Part shown: positions 1 through 8,715 of the stretch, one piece after another
How the letters are laid out: each line of letters starts with the position of its first letter
Position numbering within the stretch: position 1 is the first letter of the stretch
DNA from: CAYOUV01 sp964407265
GTDB lineage: Bacteria > Chloroflexota > Anaerolineae > Anaerolineales > Villigracilaceae
Length of the DNA stretch: 64,000 nucleotides
Reading direction: 5' to 3'
Assembly: GCA_964407265.1 (NCBI GenBank)
Contig: CAYOUV010000004.1
Location: 37,623-101,622, forward strand
Position numbers and translations under genes: made by a program
Notes under the pieces: generated by a model
Seen by the model: only the letters and a program-made list of their open reading frames with translations
What the model was told of the DNA's origin: nothing
Databases searched by the model: none

Positions 1-61
1 CGCAAGCCATCGCTGCCAGCAGGAGCAGAAACAGCGGGAAAACCATTTTCCTTCGACGCAT
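1..61 (-). CDS. Lipoprotein, N-terminal end only (runs off window)
   Basis: Start of a minus-strand gene whose body lies beyond the left edge. The frame opens with ATG at 61-59 after a GGAGGGATGATT ribosome-binding region. It reads MRRRKMVFPLFLLLLAAMAC: a basic n-region, a leucine-rich core and LAAMAC, which fits a lipobox with the Cys as the modified residue. The upstream lipoprotein gene stops only 13 bases before, so the two are probably co-transcribed. Only about 20 residues are visible, so no function can be given; by position it could be a further Ycf48-like lipoprotein. Confidence 0.6.
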   Translation of the reverse strand, partial: MRRRKMVFPLFLLLLAAMAC

Positions 62-74
62 AATCATCCCTCCA

Positions 75-1247
75 TTATGGACTAATCTTGTCCCAGGCCA
101 GCCCACCGTTGGTTGTTTTGTACAATGCCCGTTTGCCGTTCGAATCGCTGACAATCACCCAGCCAACTTTCGTGGTGACGAAATCCATCGCGGCAAAATC
201 CTGCCCGAAGCTGACATTGGGCAGCACTTTTGACCAGGTGTCACCGCCATCATGCGTGATGTAGAACTGGTTGCTATCCCAGACGAAGCCATCATCGATC
301 GAAATGAAATCGGCGGCACCGCCATTGGGGACAGGGGTGGTGGTCGGAGCCCAGGTCTGGCCGCTGTCATGGGTGACATAGATGTAGAGTTTATTGATAT
401 TGCCGTACATCAGCGTGAAGAAAAGGCCATCTTGCTGGCTGAAGAATTGCGGCCCGTAGGAAATCACCTGGGTATCGCCGACACCATCTGGCATGGACAG
501 CTTCGGCGCGAACCAGGTCCGACCGCCGTCGCTGGTGCCATACAGATAGATGGCATTGTTGACAGGAACCGTCCCGCTGACCCAGGCATGCTGCATATCC
601 ACGGAAGTGAAGCCTGTCTTGTCGCCGCTGAATGGCAGGCTGTCAGCGGAATCAGCCAGGTTGGGATCGTTGGCGTAGACCTGCTCCCAGTTCTGACCTC
701 CGTCACGGGTCTGATAGATGGCGACCGCCATGCTGCCGGCCGCCATACCGCGGTCAGCCATGATCCAACCCTGGGATGGATCCAAAAAGTCGAGTATGCC
801 GCCGCCAAACGGGACCGCGGTCGAGGTCCAGCTCACGCCGCCATCCTTTGTGTGGAAGAGGGTGCCGCCTGACAGCGGCCCCGACGCATCGGCAATCAAG
901 ATCCAGGCCCGGTCGGCGTCCAGGAAAAAGCTGCTGGTCGTATCCAGCCCATCCGAGACGCCGTTCATGCTGACGTCATACCAGGTTACGCCACCGTCGG
1001 CGGTGCGCAATAGGGCATTCGGTGTGACCGCCCAACCATGCGACACGTCGATCATCCTCAGGAGTGCAAACTGGGGCGCGCTGACTTGCGGCGCAGATAG
1101 TGTCGCTGGGACAGGTGTTTCCGTCCCGGGCAGCGGCGAAATGGTCAGGGTGACCACATGCGGTATGGAGGTCACCTTGGCCGGACTGCAGGCCGGGAGC
1201 AGCAATCCGCAAAACAAGACGGCCAGTAGCAGCGGATAGGGTTTCAT
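75..1247 (-). CDS. Ycf48-like beta-propeller lipoprotein
   Basis: 390-residue protein predicted to be exported and lipid-anchored. The ATG at 1247 is preferred over an upstream in-frame start because AGGAGAGGATGAA sits just before it and the protein then begins with a lipoprotein signal (MKPYPLLLAVLFCGLLLPAC). After a Thr/Pro-rich linker the rest is a run of BNR/Ycf48-type blades, recognisable from repeated TxDGGxTW motifs (for example ADGGVTWYD, KDGGVSWTS, RDGGQNWEQ, SDGGRTWF, HDSGQTWA, HDGGDTWS, TNGGLAWD). Ycf48 assists photosystem II assembly in phototrophs; in non-phototrophs the family is common with unknown ligands. A close paralogue lies directly upstream at 1370-2572, suggesting tandem duplication. 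Function is not assigned beyond fold. Confidence 0.85.
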   Translation of the reverse strand: MKPYPLLLAVLFCGLLLPACSPAKVTSIPHVVTLTISPLPGTETPVPATLSAPQVSAPQFALLRMIDVSHGWAVTPNALLRTADGGVTWYDVSMNGVSDGLDTTSSFFLDADRAWILIADASGPLSGGTLFHTKDGGVSWTSTAVPFGGGILDFLDPSQGWIMADRGMAAGSMAVAIYQTRDGGQNWEQVYANDPNLADSADSLPFSGDKTGFTSVDMQHAWVSGTVPVNNAIYLYGTSDGGRTWFAPKLSMPDGVGDTQVISYGPQFFSQQDGLFFTLMYGNINKLYIYVTHDSGQTWAPTTTPVPNGGAADFISIDDGFVWDSNQFYITHDGGDTWSKVLPNVSFGQDFAAMDFVTTKVGWVIVSDSNGKRALYKTTNGGLAWDKISP

Positions 1248-1369
1248 TTCATCCTCTCCTTGGAGCGAACAGACAAGCAATAGCGCAAGGTATTCTATCC
1301 CATGCGCTATTGTAATGCGGATTCCCATAATTCGAGCCTGGGGAAGGACCAAGGTTGGGGCGGGAGTAA

Positions 1370-2572
1370 CTATGGGATGATCGCCGTCCAGGTGGTGCCG
1401 CCGTCGGTGGTCTTGTAGAGGGCATTATGGCTGCCGGAGGCATTCGCCAGCGCCCAGCCTGTGAGGGTATCGACAAAATCCAGCTGGCCGAGCGAATTGG
1501 CCAGGTCGACGTTGGGAGTCAGGGCTGTCCAGGTGAGCATGCCGTCATGGGTAACGCTCAGCCCGGAGCTGGTCCAGACCCAGGCATCGTTGGCCGAGAG
1601 GACCGCATAACGGCCGCTGCCGATCAGGGTCGAGGTCGGCATCCAGTCGGCGCCGCCGTCCTGGGTTTTAAAGAACATAAAAAGGGTCTGTCCCCCGTTC
1701 AAGACGATAGTTGGTAAGACTCCGATTTGAGTGCCAAAGAAAAGCGGTTGCCGAGCCCCAATCTGCAGACCCGGTCCCAGCGGCGGCAGGACCACGTTCT
1801 GCTGAGCCCAACTGTGGCCACCATCCTGCGTGGCGTAGAAGTAGACGAAGTCGTCGATCGGTTCAGCACCGCTGACCCAGCCATGCTGCGTGTCTACGAA
1901 GGTCATGCCGGCCTTCTGTCCGCCCAGCGGCAGGCTGTCCCCGGCACCGGGAACAGTGGGGTCATTGATGTAGTTCTGAGTCCAGGTCGCGCCGCCGTCA
2001 GCAGTTTGGTAAACCGCCACCGCTTCAGATCCGGCGCCCGCGCCGAGCGCTGCCAGGGCAAATCCATTACTGGAGTCAAGAAACTGCACCCCAGCCGAAG
2101 CAAAAGGCACGGCCGCGGAACTCCAGTTCGCGCCACCATCCGTGGTTCGATAAAGCGTGCCACTGTGCGGATCGGCTGGGGTGCCGATCAGGACCCAGGC
2201 GTTCCCGGCGTCCATGAAGAAGCCGGCAGCGGCATAACCGACTTCACTGACGCCGGCCGGGGTGACGTTGTTCCAGGTGGCGCCACCATCTGCGCTGCGC
2301 AGCACGTAGTGGTCAGCCAAGGCCCAGCCGTTGTTGGTATCGAGCATGTCGATCCGGGTCAGTTCGGGCGCGGAGATGACCGAGCCGCCGGAGGTGGGAG
2401 TCGCCGTCACTGGACCGGGAACGGGCGTATCTGTCGGGGAAGCAGGTGTGTTTGTGGCCGGGCCTGGTGGGGTCGGCGTAAACGTCCCCGGCAGCGAACA
2501 AGCCAGGGCCGCCAGCAGCATGACCGTTAATATGGTCAGAAACCTGACACGAGCAAGATGAGCGTTCATCAT
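1370..2572 (-). CDS. Ycf48-like beta-propeller lipoprotein (paralogue)
   Basis: 400-residue paralogue of the next gene downstream. The N-terminus (residues 1-25) has a hydrophobic core ending LLAALACS, a lipobox, followed by a Pro/Thr-rich linker (TPTPPGPATNTPASPTDTPVPG). Blade motifs repeat through the rest: SADGGATWNN, TTDGGANWSS, TADGGATWTQ, TQDGGHSWAQ, KTQDGGADW, THDGMLTW, TTDGGTTWTA. It shares the opening propeller wording with its neighbour (APELTRIDMLDTNNGWAL against APQFALLRMIDVSHGWAV), as expected for a duplicated pair. Located outside the cytoplasmic membrane by inference. Ligand or partner unknown. Start codon may be either of two adjacent ATGs. Confidence 0.85.
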   Translation of the reverse strand: MMNAHLARVRFLTILTVMLLAALACSLPGTFTPTPPGPATNTPASPTDTPVPGPVTATPTSGGSVISAPELTRIDMLDTNNGWALADHYVLRSADGGATWNNVTPAGVSEVGYAAAGFFMDAGNAWVLIGTPADPHSGTLYRTTDGGANWSSAAVPFASAGVQFLDSSNGFALAALGAGAGSEAVAVYQTADGGATWTQNYINDPTVPGAGDSLPLGGQKAGMTFVDTQHGWVSGAEPIDDFVYFYATQDGGHSWAQQNVVLPPLGPGLQIGARQPLFFGTQIGVLPTIVLNGGQTLFMFFKTQDGGADWMPTSTLIGSGRYAVLSANDAWVWTSSGLSVTHDGMLTWTALTPNVDLANSLGQLDFVDTLTGWALANASGSHNALYKTTDGGTTWTAIIP

Positions 2573-2671
2573 TACCTCCTAAAATTCGAAGCGCTGATAC
2601 GAATAAGGGTTGCAAAGCTATTCTACGCCTGCATGCGCATCCTTCCAAGTCCAGCTTATGGGTGAATTGCA

Positions 2672-2698
2672 AAGCGCCGCAGAAAACCTGCGGCGCTG
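2672..2698 (-). terminator. Hairpin downstream of the thiolase gene
   Basis: Arms AGCGCCGCAG and CTGCGGCGCT (10 bp, perfect) separated by 5 bases, 22 bases past the thiolase stop on the minus strand. The following bases are only weakly T-rich, so it may be a transcript-stabilising hairpin rather than a full intrinsic terminator. Confidence 0.5.
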
Positions 2699-2719
2699 GG
2701 TGTTGTAATTAATCGGTCG

Positions 2720-3946
2720 CTATTCCCCAAGCCATTCGACGACGGTCGCTTCACCCTGACCGACGCCCACGCACAGCGTCGCTAGGCCGTAGTACGGACG
2801 AATTTCGTCCGCGGCACGACGCCGCATCTCGTGCAGCAGGGTGGTCAGGATGCGCGCCCCCGAGCAGCCCAGCGGGTGCCCCAGGGCGATCGCCCCGCCG
2901 TTGACGTTGACCAGGTTCGGGTCGAGGCCCAAGTCCTCGATCACGGCCAGCGACTGCACGGCAAAAGCTTCGTTCAACTCCACCAGGCGGATATCCGCGA
3001 CACTCAGCCCGGCTCGCGCCAGCACTTTTTGTGTGGCCGGGATGGGGCCAGTACCCATCACCCGCGGTGGGACCCCGGCCGCTGCCGAGGCGATCACCCG
3101 CGCCATGGGCTTGAGTCCCAGTTCGGTGGCTTTCTCAGCGCTCATCAGCAGCAGCGCAGCCGCGCCGTCGTTGAGACCGGACGAATTTCCGGCCGTAACC
3201 GTGCCGCCTTCTTTCTTGAAGGCCGGCCTGAGACGCGCCAGTGCCTCCAGCGAGGTGTCGCGGCGCGGACGCTCGTCGGTCTCGACCAGGATCGGGTCGC
3301 CTTTGCGCTGCGGGATGCTGACCGGGACGATCTCCTCGGCAAACTTACCGCTGTCGATCGCAGCCAGCGCTTGCTGGTGAGAGCGCAGCGAGAATTCGTC
3401 CTGCATCTGGCGTGAGATGTGCGGCTTCAGCGCGGCGATATTTTCAGCCGTCTCGCCCATCTGCTCGGTGCCGTATTGCGCTTTCATTATGGGGTTGGGG
3501 TAACGCCAGCCGAGGGTCGTATCCCAGGCAGTCAGGTTGCCCCACGGATAGCTGTTTTCAGCCTTGGGCAGCGAATAGGGCGCGCGCGACATCGACTCGA
3601 CCCCGCCGGCGATGAAGACCTCCCCTTCCCCGGCGCGGATGGCGCGCGCCGCCTGGTTGACGGCGTTCAGGCCCGAGGCGCACAGACGGTTGAAGGTCAC
3701 CGCGGCCACCTCGACCGGCAGTCCAGCCAGCAGGGAGGCCATGCGCGCCACGTTGCGGTTGTCCTCCCCGGCCTGGTTGGCGCAGCCGAAGTAGACTTCT
3801 TCGACCAGGGCGGGGTCAAGCCGATTACGTTCAACGATCGTCTTGATCACCAGCGCGGCCAGGTCGTCCGGGCGAACGCTGGCCAACCCCCCTCCCAGCG
3901 CGCCGATCGGCGTGCGGATGGCATCTACAATGACAGGTACGGGCAT
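2720..3946 (-). CDS. Thiolase family protein (acetyl-CoA C-acetyltransferase type)
   Basis: 408-residue thiolase that condenses or cleaves acyl-CoA with CoA in the cytoplasm. Hallmarks are complete: the nucleophilic Cys at about residue 89 in TFNRLCASGLNAV, the GGAIALGHPLGCSGAR signature holding the catalytic His near residue 357, and the C-terminal CVGVGQGEA with the second catalytic Cys near residue 392. The N-terminus VIVDAIRTPIG is typical. Length matches degradative thiolases (FadA/PcaF/AtoB group). Whether the substrate is acetoacetyl-CoA, longer 3-ketoacyl-CoA or 3-oxoadipyl-CoA cannot be told from this gene alone, and no beta-oxidation partner is adjacent. ATG start preceded by CACTGGAGGGAAAC. 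Confidence 0.92.
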   Translation of the reverse strand: MPVPVIVDAIRTPIGALGGGLASVRPDDLAALVIKTIVERNRLDPALVEEVYFGCANQAGEDNRNVARMASLLAGLPVEVAAVTFNRLCASGLNAVNQAARAIRAGEGEVFIAGGVESMSRAPYSLPKAENSYPWGNLTAWDTTLGWRYPNPIMKAQYGTEQMGETAENIAALKPHISRQMQDEFSLRSHQQALAAIDSGKFAEEIVPVSIPQRKGDPILVETDERPRRDTSLEALARLRPAFKKEGGTVTAGNSSGLNDGAAALLLMSAEKATELGLKPMARVIASAAAGVPPRVMGTGPIPATQKVLARAGLSVADIRLVELNEAFAVQSLAVIEDLGLDPNLVNVNGGAIALGHPLGCSGARILTTLLHEMRRRAADEIRPYYGLATLCVGVGQGEATVVEWLGE

Positions 3947-4056
3947 GTTTCCCTCCAGTGAGTAGCGAATCGCATTTCGATTCTACCACTGGGAAGGCAT
4001 TCCCTTTTAAAACGGGCTGCGTTTGAAACCTGACCCGGCAGACAGCGGATCACTTG

Positions 4057-4680
4057 TCACAGACGGCCGAGCATGGTCTGCGCCAGTTGCTTTTCCAGCG
4101 CCAGTTGTTTTGCGGCTCCCTGGGGAGTCGTCAAGTCCCAGTCGGTCTCGACCGCTTCCAGAGTCAGGTAATATCCTCCGCTCTTGAGGCTCAGGCGGCC
4201 GTCTTCGTAAAAGGCGCCATCACCAAAACCAGTTAAGGTCTGGGCCTGCGCACTTGCGTCACTCCAGTCCCGGCTCCAGGACTCGGTGGTGGAAGAGGCT
4301 GGCAGGTCGAGCCAGTAGTTGACCTGCAGCACCACTTCGTCGACAGAACCGGGCATGTTGAAGCCGTAATAAATACAGGAGGTTTCTGTCCCCGCAGCCC
4401 CCCCGCTCTCAAAGATCGGATGCTGAACCTGGTCGATCTGAGGATTGGGCAAGACGATTTCCGTGTGACCGGTGAAAAAGCTGGCCAGGTCGTGGCTATC
4501 CAGCAGGCTGCAGCTTTCGAGCAGGTCGTTGAGCGTGGGAGTGGGCGCTGGCGTGACGACGGCGGTCGCAGTTGGCTCGAGGCTGTGTGTCCCCGGGACC
4601 GATCTGGTGGGACTGGCGGCGGGTGTGCAGGCCGCAAACAATAATCCGGCAAGCATTGCAACCAATAGCTTCTTTATCAT
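4057..4680 (-). CDS. Hypothetical lipoprotein
   Basis: 207-residue protein with a clear lipoprotein signal (MIKKLLVAMLAGLLFAAC, lipobox LFAAC) and a Thr/Pro-rich linker to about residue 50. The mature part contains DLLESCSLLDSHDLASFF and a later Cys near SCIYYG, so a disulphide is possible outside the membrane. The layout resembles DUF3558-like small lipoproteins, but that is only an impression. It begins 11 bases after the permease gene ending at 4692 and is probably the last gene of the ABC transporter transcript; a link to transport is inference only. Confidence 0.7.
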   Translation of the reverse strand: MIKKLLVAMLAGLLFAACTPAASPTRSVPGTHSLEPTATAVVTPAPTPTLNDLLESCSLLDSHDLASFFTGHTEIVLPNPQIDQVQHPIFESGGAAGTETSCIYYGFNMPGSVDEVVLQVNYWLDLPASSTTESWSRDWSDASAQAQTLTGFGDGAFYEDGRLSLKSGGYYLTLEAVETDWDLTTPQGAAKQLALEKQLAQTMLGRL

Positions 4681-4691
4681 CTGGCCTCGAA

Positions 4692-5639
4692 TTATTTCCC
4701 GGTCCGCATCATCTTGGGATCCAGCGCGTCGCGGAAGGCGTCACCAATCAGGTTGAAGGCCAACACGAACAACAGCAGCGCCATACCAGGGAAGACCACG
4801 ATCCACCAGTGGGTGTTGAGGCTCGGAATCCAGTTGCGGGCGTAGCTGAGCAGCTGGCCCCAGTCCGCATAACCCTCGTTGGCACCCAGGCCCAGGAAGC
4901 TCAGGGCAGCGAAGGTCAGCACATTGGTACCGATGTCCAGCGAAGCCACCACCAGCAGCGAATAGACGGCGTTGGGAATGATGTGCCGGAACAGCAGGCG
5001 CGGACCCGGTACCCCGACCGAGCGGGCGGCCATGACGTAATCCTGTTCCTTGACGGCCAGCACGTCCCCGCGGATGATGCGCGCGTATCCCGGCCAGCCA
5101 AACACGATCAGCGCGATCATGCCGGTGATCAAGCCGTTCTGGATCTTGGAACCCAGGATGGTAGCCAGGGTCAGCGCTGCCAGCAGAAAGGGGAAGGCCA
5201 GGAAAATTTCGACCACCCGCTGGACAATCTCGTCGAACCAGCCGCCGATGAAGCCTGACACCGAGCCGACAACTCCGCCGATCATGAAGGTCAGGCTGGT
5301 GACGATCAAACCGATCTTGAAGGCTGTGCGCGTACCCCAGACCACGCCGTAGAAGATGTCGTATTGCCCCTGAGTAGTTCCAAAGGGCAAGCCAGTTGTT
5401 GGTGGCTGCGGCTCAGCCAGAAACCCATTACGTGGGATTTGGTATGGCTGCGAAGGAATCGACGGCGGCGCAATGAGTGGCGCGAAGATGGCCACCAGCG
5501 CAAACAGGATGACGAGAACCGTCCCGGTGATCGAAACCGGGTTCTTGAGCAAAGCCGCCAGCCAGCGCGGCGTGCGTTCATGCGGTGGGAGCGCCTCGGC
5601 GGCCGGGTGGGAGTGTAATTGATCGTGCGTGGTTTCCAC
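4692..5639 (-). CDS. ABC transporter permease, DppC/OppC family
   Basis: 315-residue inner-membrane permease of a peptide/nickel/opine-type importer. An N-terminal cytoplasmic arm with TPRWLAALLKNPVSITG precedes the first helix (VLVILFALVAIFAPLIA), as is usual in OppC. The binding-protein-dependent transport motif (EAA loop) is seen around ARSVGVPGPRLLFRHIIPNAVYSLLV, followed by the family-typical LSFLGLGANEGYADWGQLL. The C-terminus NLIGDAFRDALDPKM is diagnostic of DppC/OppC. It follows the OppB-type permease gene by 12 bases. No ATP-binding subunits are encoded nearby. Confidence 0.93.
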   Translation of the reverse strand: METTHDQLHSHPAAEALPPHERTPRWLAALLKNPVSITGTVLVILFALVAIFAPLIAPPSIPSQPYQIPRNGFLAEPQPPTTGLPFGTTQGQYDIFYGVVWGTRTAFKIGLIVTSLTFMIGGVVGSVSGFIGGWFDEIVQRVVEIFLAFPFLLAALTLATILGSKIQNGLITGMIALIVFGWPGYARIIRGDVLAVKEQDYVMAARSVGVPGPRLLFRHIIPNAVYSLLVVASLDIGTNVLTFAALSFLGLGANEGYADWGQLLSYARNWIPSLNTHWWIVVFPGMALLLFVLAFNLIGDAFRDALDPKMMRTGK

Positions 5640-5651
5640 TGGTGGGCCTCC

Positions 5652-6680
5652 TTAATTCAGTTCGATACGCGGGTCGAGAAAGCGGTACAACAAGTCCACC
5701 ACCAGGTTGGCGATCACCAGTAAACCACCCGCCAGCAGAGCAATGCCCAGGATCGAAACCGCGTCAAAGTTGAGGGCGGCATTAGCTGCAAACAATCCCA
5801 TGCCATGAAAATTGAAGACCGTCTCGGTGATAACCACCCCATTAAGCAGGCCGACCAGCAGCAGCCCACCGATGGTCACGACTGGGATCATGGCGTTTGG
5901 GCGGGCGTGGCGGTTGATGACCCAGCGCTCCTTCAGACCTTTGGCGCGCGCCGTGCGGACATAATCCTGCTGGAGCACTTCCAGCATGGACGAGCGTGCC
6001 ACACGCAGGAGTAAGGCCCAGGACACATAAGACAAGGTCAGGGCTGGTAGGAACAGGTGGCGTAAGGCATCGAAAAAAATGTCGTAGCGCTGATTAAGCA
6101 GCGCATCCAGGGTATACATGCCTGTATAGGCATGCCAGTTCGAGGAGATGACGATTGCATTGGCCCAATTTGACAGGCGCCCGGGCGGAAACCATTGCAG
6201 GTTGGCGTAAAAAACCATTAGCACCAGCAGCCCGAAGACAAAAGTGGGGAAAGAGTAGCCGATGATGCTGAAGACCCGCGCTGCCTGGTCGATGAATGAA
6301 TCGTGGTGTAATGCCGCCTGGACCCCCAGCCAGGTTCCGATCACCATGATCGGCGTGAAGCTCCACAATGCCAACTCCAGCGTAGCCGGGAAATAAGTCA
6401 GGATGGCTTGCGTAACCGGCATCTGCGCCGTCTTCGACCAACCCAGGTTGCCGTGCAGGACGTTACCCAACCAGCGTCCGTATTGAATGTAAACGGGTTG
6501 GTTAAGACCGTATTTTTGGATAATTGCCTGGATCGCTGCAGGATTTTTAGGAATACTGGTAATGTACAAAGCTGCGCGTTCGACCGGGTCGAGCATCATC
6601 AACATACCAAAAATCATAATGCTCAAGCCTAACATCACAAGCGGCAGGATCAGCAGTCTGCGGACAATATACCTGCTCAT
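5652..6680 (-). CDS. ABC transporter permease, DppB/OppB family
   Basis: 342-residue inner-membrane permease paired with the DppC/OppC gene downstream. The start MSRYIVRRLLILPLVMLGLSIMIFGMLML-like first helix and the periplasmic loop containing YGLNQPVYIQYGRWLGNVLHGNLGWS are typical of the OppB family. The EAA-type cytoplasmic loop is visible around YVRTARAKGLKERWVINRHARPNAMIPVVT. The C-terminus NLVVDLLYRFLDPRIELN is the classic OppB ending. It sits 58 bases after the substrate-binding protein gene, giving the order binding protein, permease B, permease C. Substrate most likely peptides or another small polar solute; not resolvable here. Confidence 0.93.
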   Translation of the reverse strand: MSRYIVRRLLILPLVMLGLSIMIFGMLMMLDPVERAALYITSIPKNPAAIQAIIQKYGLNQPVYIQYGRWLGNVLHGNLGWSKTAQMPVTQAILTYFPATLELALWSFTPIMVIGTWLGVQAALHHDSFIDQAARVFSIIGYSFPTFVFGLLVLMVFYANLQWFPPGRLSNWANAIVISSNWHAYTGMYTLDALLNQRYDIFFDALRHLFLPALTLSYVSWALLLRVARSSMLEVLQQDYVRTARAKGLKERWVINRHARPNAMIPVVTIGGLLLVGLLNGVVITETVFNFHGMGLFAANAALNFDAVSILGIALLAGGLLVIANLVVDLLYRFLDPRIELN

Positions 6681-6738
6681 TCAATCATCTCCAAACAGAT
6701 CAGGCAGGCGATTGCTCGCCTGCCTGATGCTTACAAAG

Positions 6739-8715
6739 CTACTTCGAAAGTGCGTAGAAGTAAATACCCGAGTAAATGGGGTTGTAGTAGTACCCTTTGA
6801 CCCACATTTGCTCGTAGTGACGTCCTTCCGGCTGGACGACGAACAGGTCCAGAGCATTCTGGTAGGTGATGTTCTGCAGTTGCGAATAAATCTTGGCGCG
6901 CGCCTGCTGGTCACTGGTCTGAACACCCTGCTTGATCAATTGATCCATTTGTTTCTGTACGTCAGCCGGGAAAGCCTGACTGCCAGAATAGGTTCCGCCG
7001 CTGGCCAGGAAGGGGACTACCCAGTCTTGCGGGTCGTGATAATCTTCCAACCAGCCGAGCATAAAGATCGGCATGCGGCCGGAAACCTGGTCCTTCAGCA
7101 GCAGGGCGAACGGTTCGCCCACGACCTGCAGGTGGAACTTGGGATTGACCTTCTGCAAATCGGCAGCCAGGATGTCCCCAGCCGTCTTACGCTGGTCGTT
7201 ACCGGTGTTGTAGATATATTGCATGTAGAAACCGGTATCCCACAGCGACTTGCCATCAGCCGATTTCCAGGTTGAGGCCTTGAAAGCGGCGGTGCATTTA
7301 TTCAAATCGAAAGTGTAGTGCGCCTGGCTGGGATCGTAACCCAGTTCGCCTTGAAGGATCGGGCCATAAGCCTGAACTGCTTCGCCGTTCCAAATCTGCT
7401 TGATGTAGGTTTGCCAGTCAAAGCAGTAGTTGAAAGCCTGGCGGATATTGATGTCGCTGAAGAAATTGGCCGGAATGCCATTGCCATCCAGCTTGCCGCT
7501 GCCGAGCGTGTTGTTCCCACCGGTGTTGCTGACGTTTTCGTTGAAGTAAATGGCTGTTTCTTCCACCGAGGGCAGACCCTTGTACAGGCGGATCGCACCA
7601 CCAGTATTGGTCGGGGTACATTTGCCGCTGGCATCACAGGTTTCACCGACCAGCGGATCGACCTGGGATATATACTGCCGGTCCACGTAGGCGATGTCTG
7701 CGTCACCAGTCTTGAAGGTTGCAAAACGTGTGCCCCACTCATTGATGACTTTGATGACGGCGCGTTTCATCTTGGCTGGACCGGAGGGACCACCGTCCCA
7801 TAACGGGGTGGTTACCCAATAATTATCGTTGCGGGTCAGGTCGGTCTCCTGTTCGGGAACCCATTTTTCAAGCTTATAGGGACCGGTTCCGTTCATGACT
7901 TTGAACAGCGGGTCGGCCTCAGCCGAGGGGTTGTTATATTTCTGCGCGTCCCCGGGTTTGCCATCCCAGGCGCCTTGCTTAATGGCCCAGGACATGTTAA
8001 CCACAGAAGCCCAGGTACCGCTCAGGATTTGCAGCATTGGTCCATAAGGCTGCTTGAGATGCATGGTTACCGTGCCAGCACTATTATCGTAGGTAATAGC
8101 ATCCTCAACAGCTTGAGCCGCCTTGGTCCAATCACCATTAAATTGCTTCTGGACCACATCGCTGGCAAAGCTATTGACATCCAAACCGAAGAACGGTTGC
8201 AATACGATCCATGACGGACCACCGGCGCGGTCGAGGATCATCAGGCGCCACAGGCTGTAAGCCACGTCCTGAGGAGTCAGATCCGAACCATCCTGGAATT
8301 TGACACCTTTGCGGATATGGAAGGTGTAAGTCAACCCATCCGAAGAAATGTCCCAACTGGTCGCAAGCATCGGGACAAACTCTGTGGTGGAATCCTTTTT
8401 AGGGAAGACCAGTGTCTCATAAACATTGAAAATCACCTCACCACTGGCTGTGTCGTAGGCCCATTGGGGATCCAATGATTCAGGTCCGCCCGTGGTGGCT
8501 TCGATCAGCGTATCTGGATTTTTTGCCTGGGATGAGGGGGGAGCGCTGGTCGGCGCTGCAGTGGGAGGGGATGACGGGGTGGTTCCCGTCGAGCTTCCGG
8601 GTGGCGTTGAAACGGAAGCGGGTGGCGTGGGTGTCGCTGGCGCACAGGATGCCAGGGCAAGCGCCGCGGCGATCAAAATGGTCAAGATCGTCATAGACTT
8701 GCTGATTTTATTCAT
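6739..8715 (-). CDS. ABC transporter substrate-binding lipoprotein (SBP_bac_5 family)
   Basis: 658-residue extracytoplasmic binding protein of family 5 (peptide/nickel type). The ATG at 8715 is chosen because GGAGGTTGAAGAG precedes it and a lipoprotein signal follows (MNKISKSMTILTILIAAALALASC); a longer in-frame opening to 8781 lacks this. A Pro/Ser/Thr linker spans about residues 25-65. Family wording includes LDPQWAYDTASGEVIFNVYETL, PMLATSWDISSDGLTYTFHIRKGVKFQDG and DVAYSLWRL. It is larger than the usual 500-550 residues because of extra loops. First gene of the importer operon; ATPase genes are absent and may be supplied from elsewhere. Confidence 0.93.
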   Translation of the reverse strand: MNKISKSMTILTILIAAALALASCAPATPTPPASVSTPPGSSTGTTPSSPPTAAPTSAPPSSQAKNPDTLIEATTGGPESLDPQWAYDTASGEVIFNVYETLVFPKKDSTTEFVPMLATSWDISSDGLTYTFHIRKGVKFQDGSDLTPQDVAYSLWRLMILDRAGGPSWIVLQPFFGLDVNSFASDVVQKQFNGDWTKAAQAVEDAITYDNSAGTVTMHLKQPYGPMLQILSGTWASVVNMSWAIKQGAWDGKPGDAQKYNNPSAEADPLFKVMNGTGPYKLEKWVPEQETDLTRNDNYWVTTPLWDGGPSGPAKMKRAVIKVINEWGTRFATFKTGDADIAYVDRQYISQVDPLVGETCDASGKCTPTNTGGAIRLYKGLPSVEETAIYFNENVSNTGGNNTLGSGKLDGNGIPANFFSDINIRQAFNYCFDWQTYIKQIWNGEAVQAYGPILQGELGYDPSQAHYTFDLNKCTAAFKASTWKSADGKSLWDTGFYMQYIYNTGNDQRKTAGDILAADLQKVNPKFHLQVVGEPFALLLKDQVSGRMPIFMLGWLEDYHDPQDWVVPFLASGGTYSGSQAFPADVQKQMDQLIKQGVQTSDQQARAKIYSQLQNITYQNALDLFVVQPEGRHYEQMWVKGYYYNPIYSGIYFYALSK

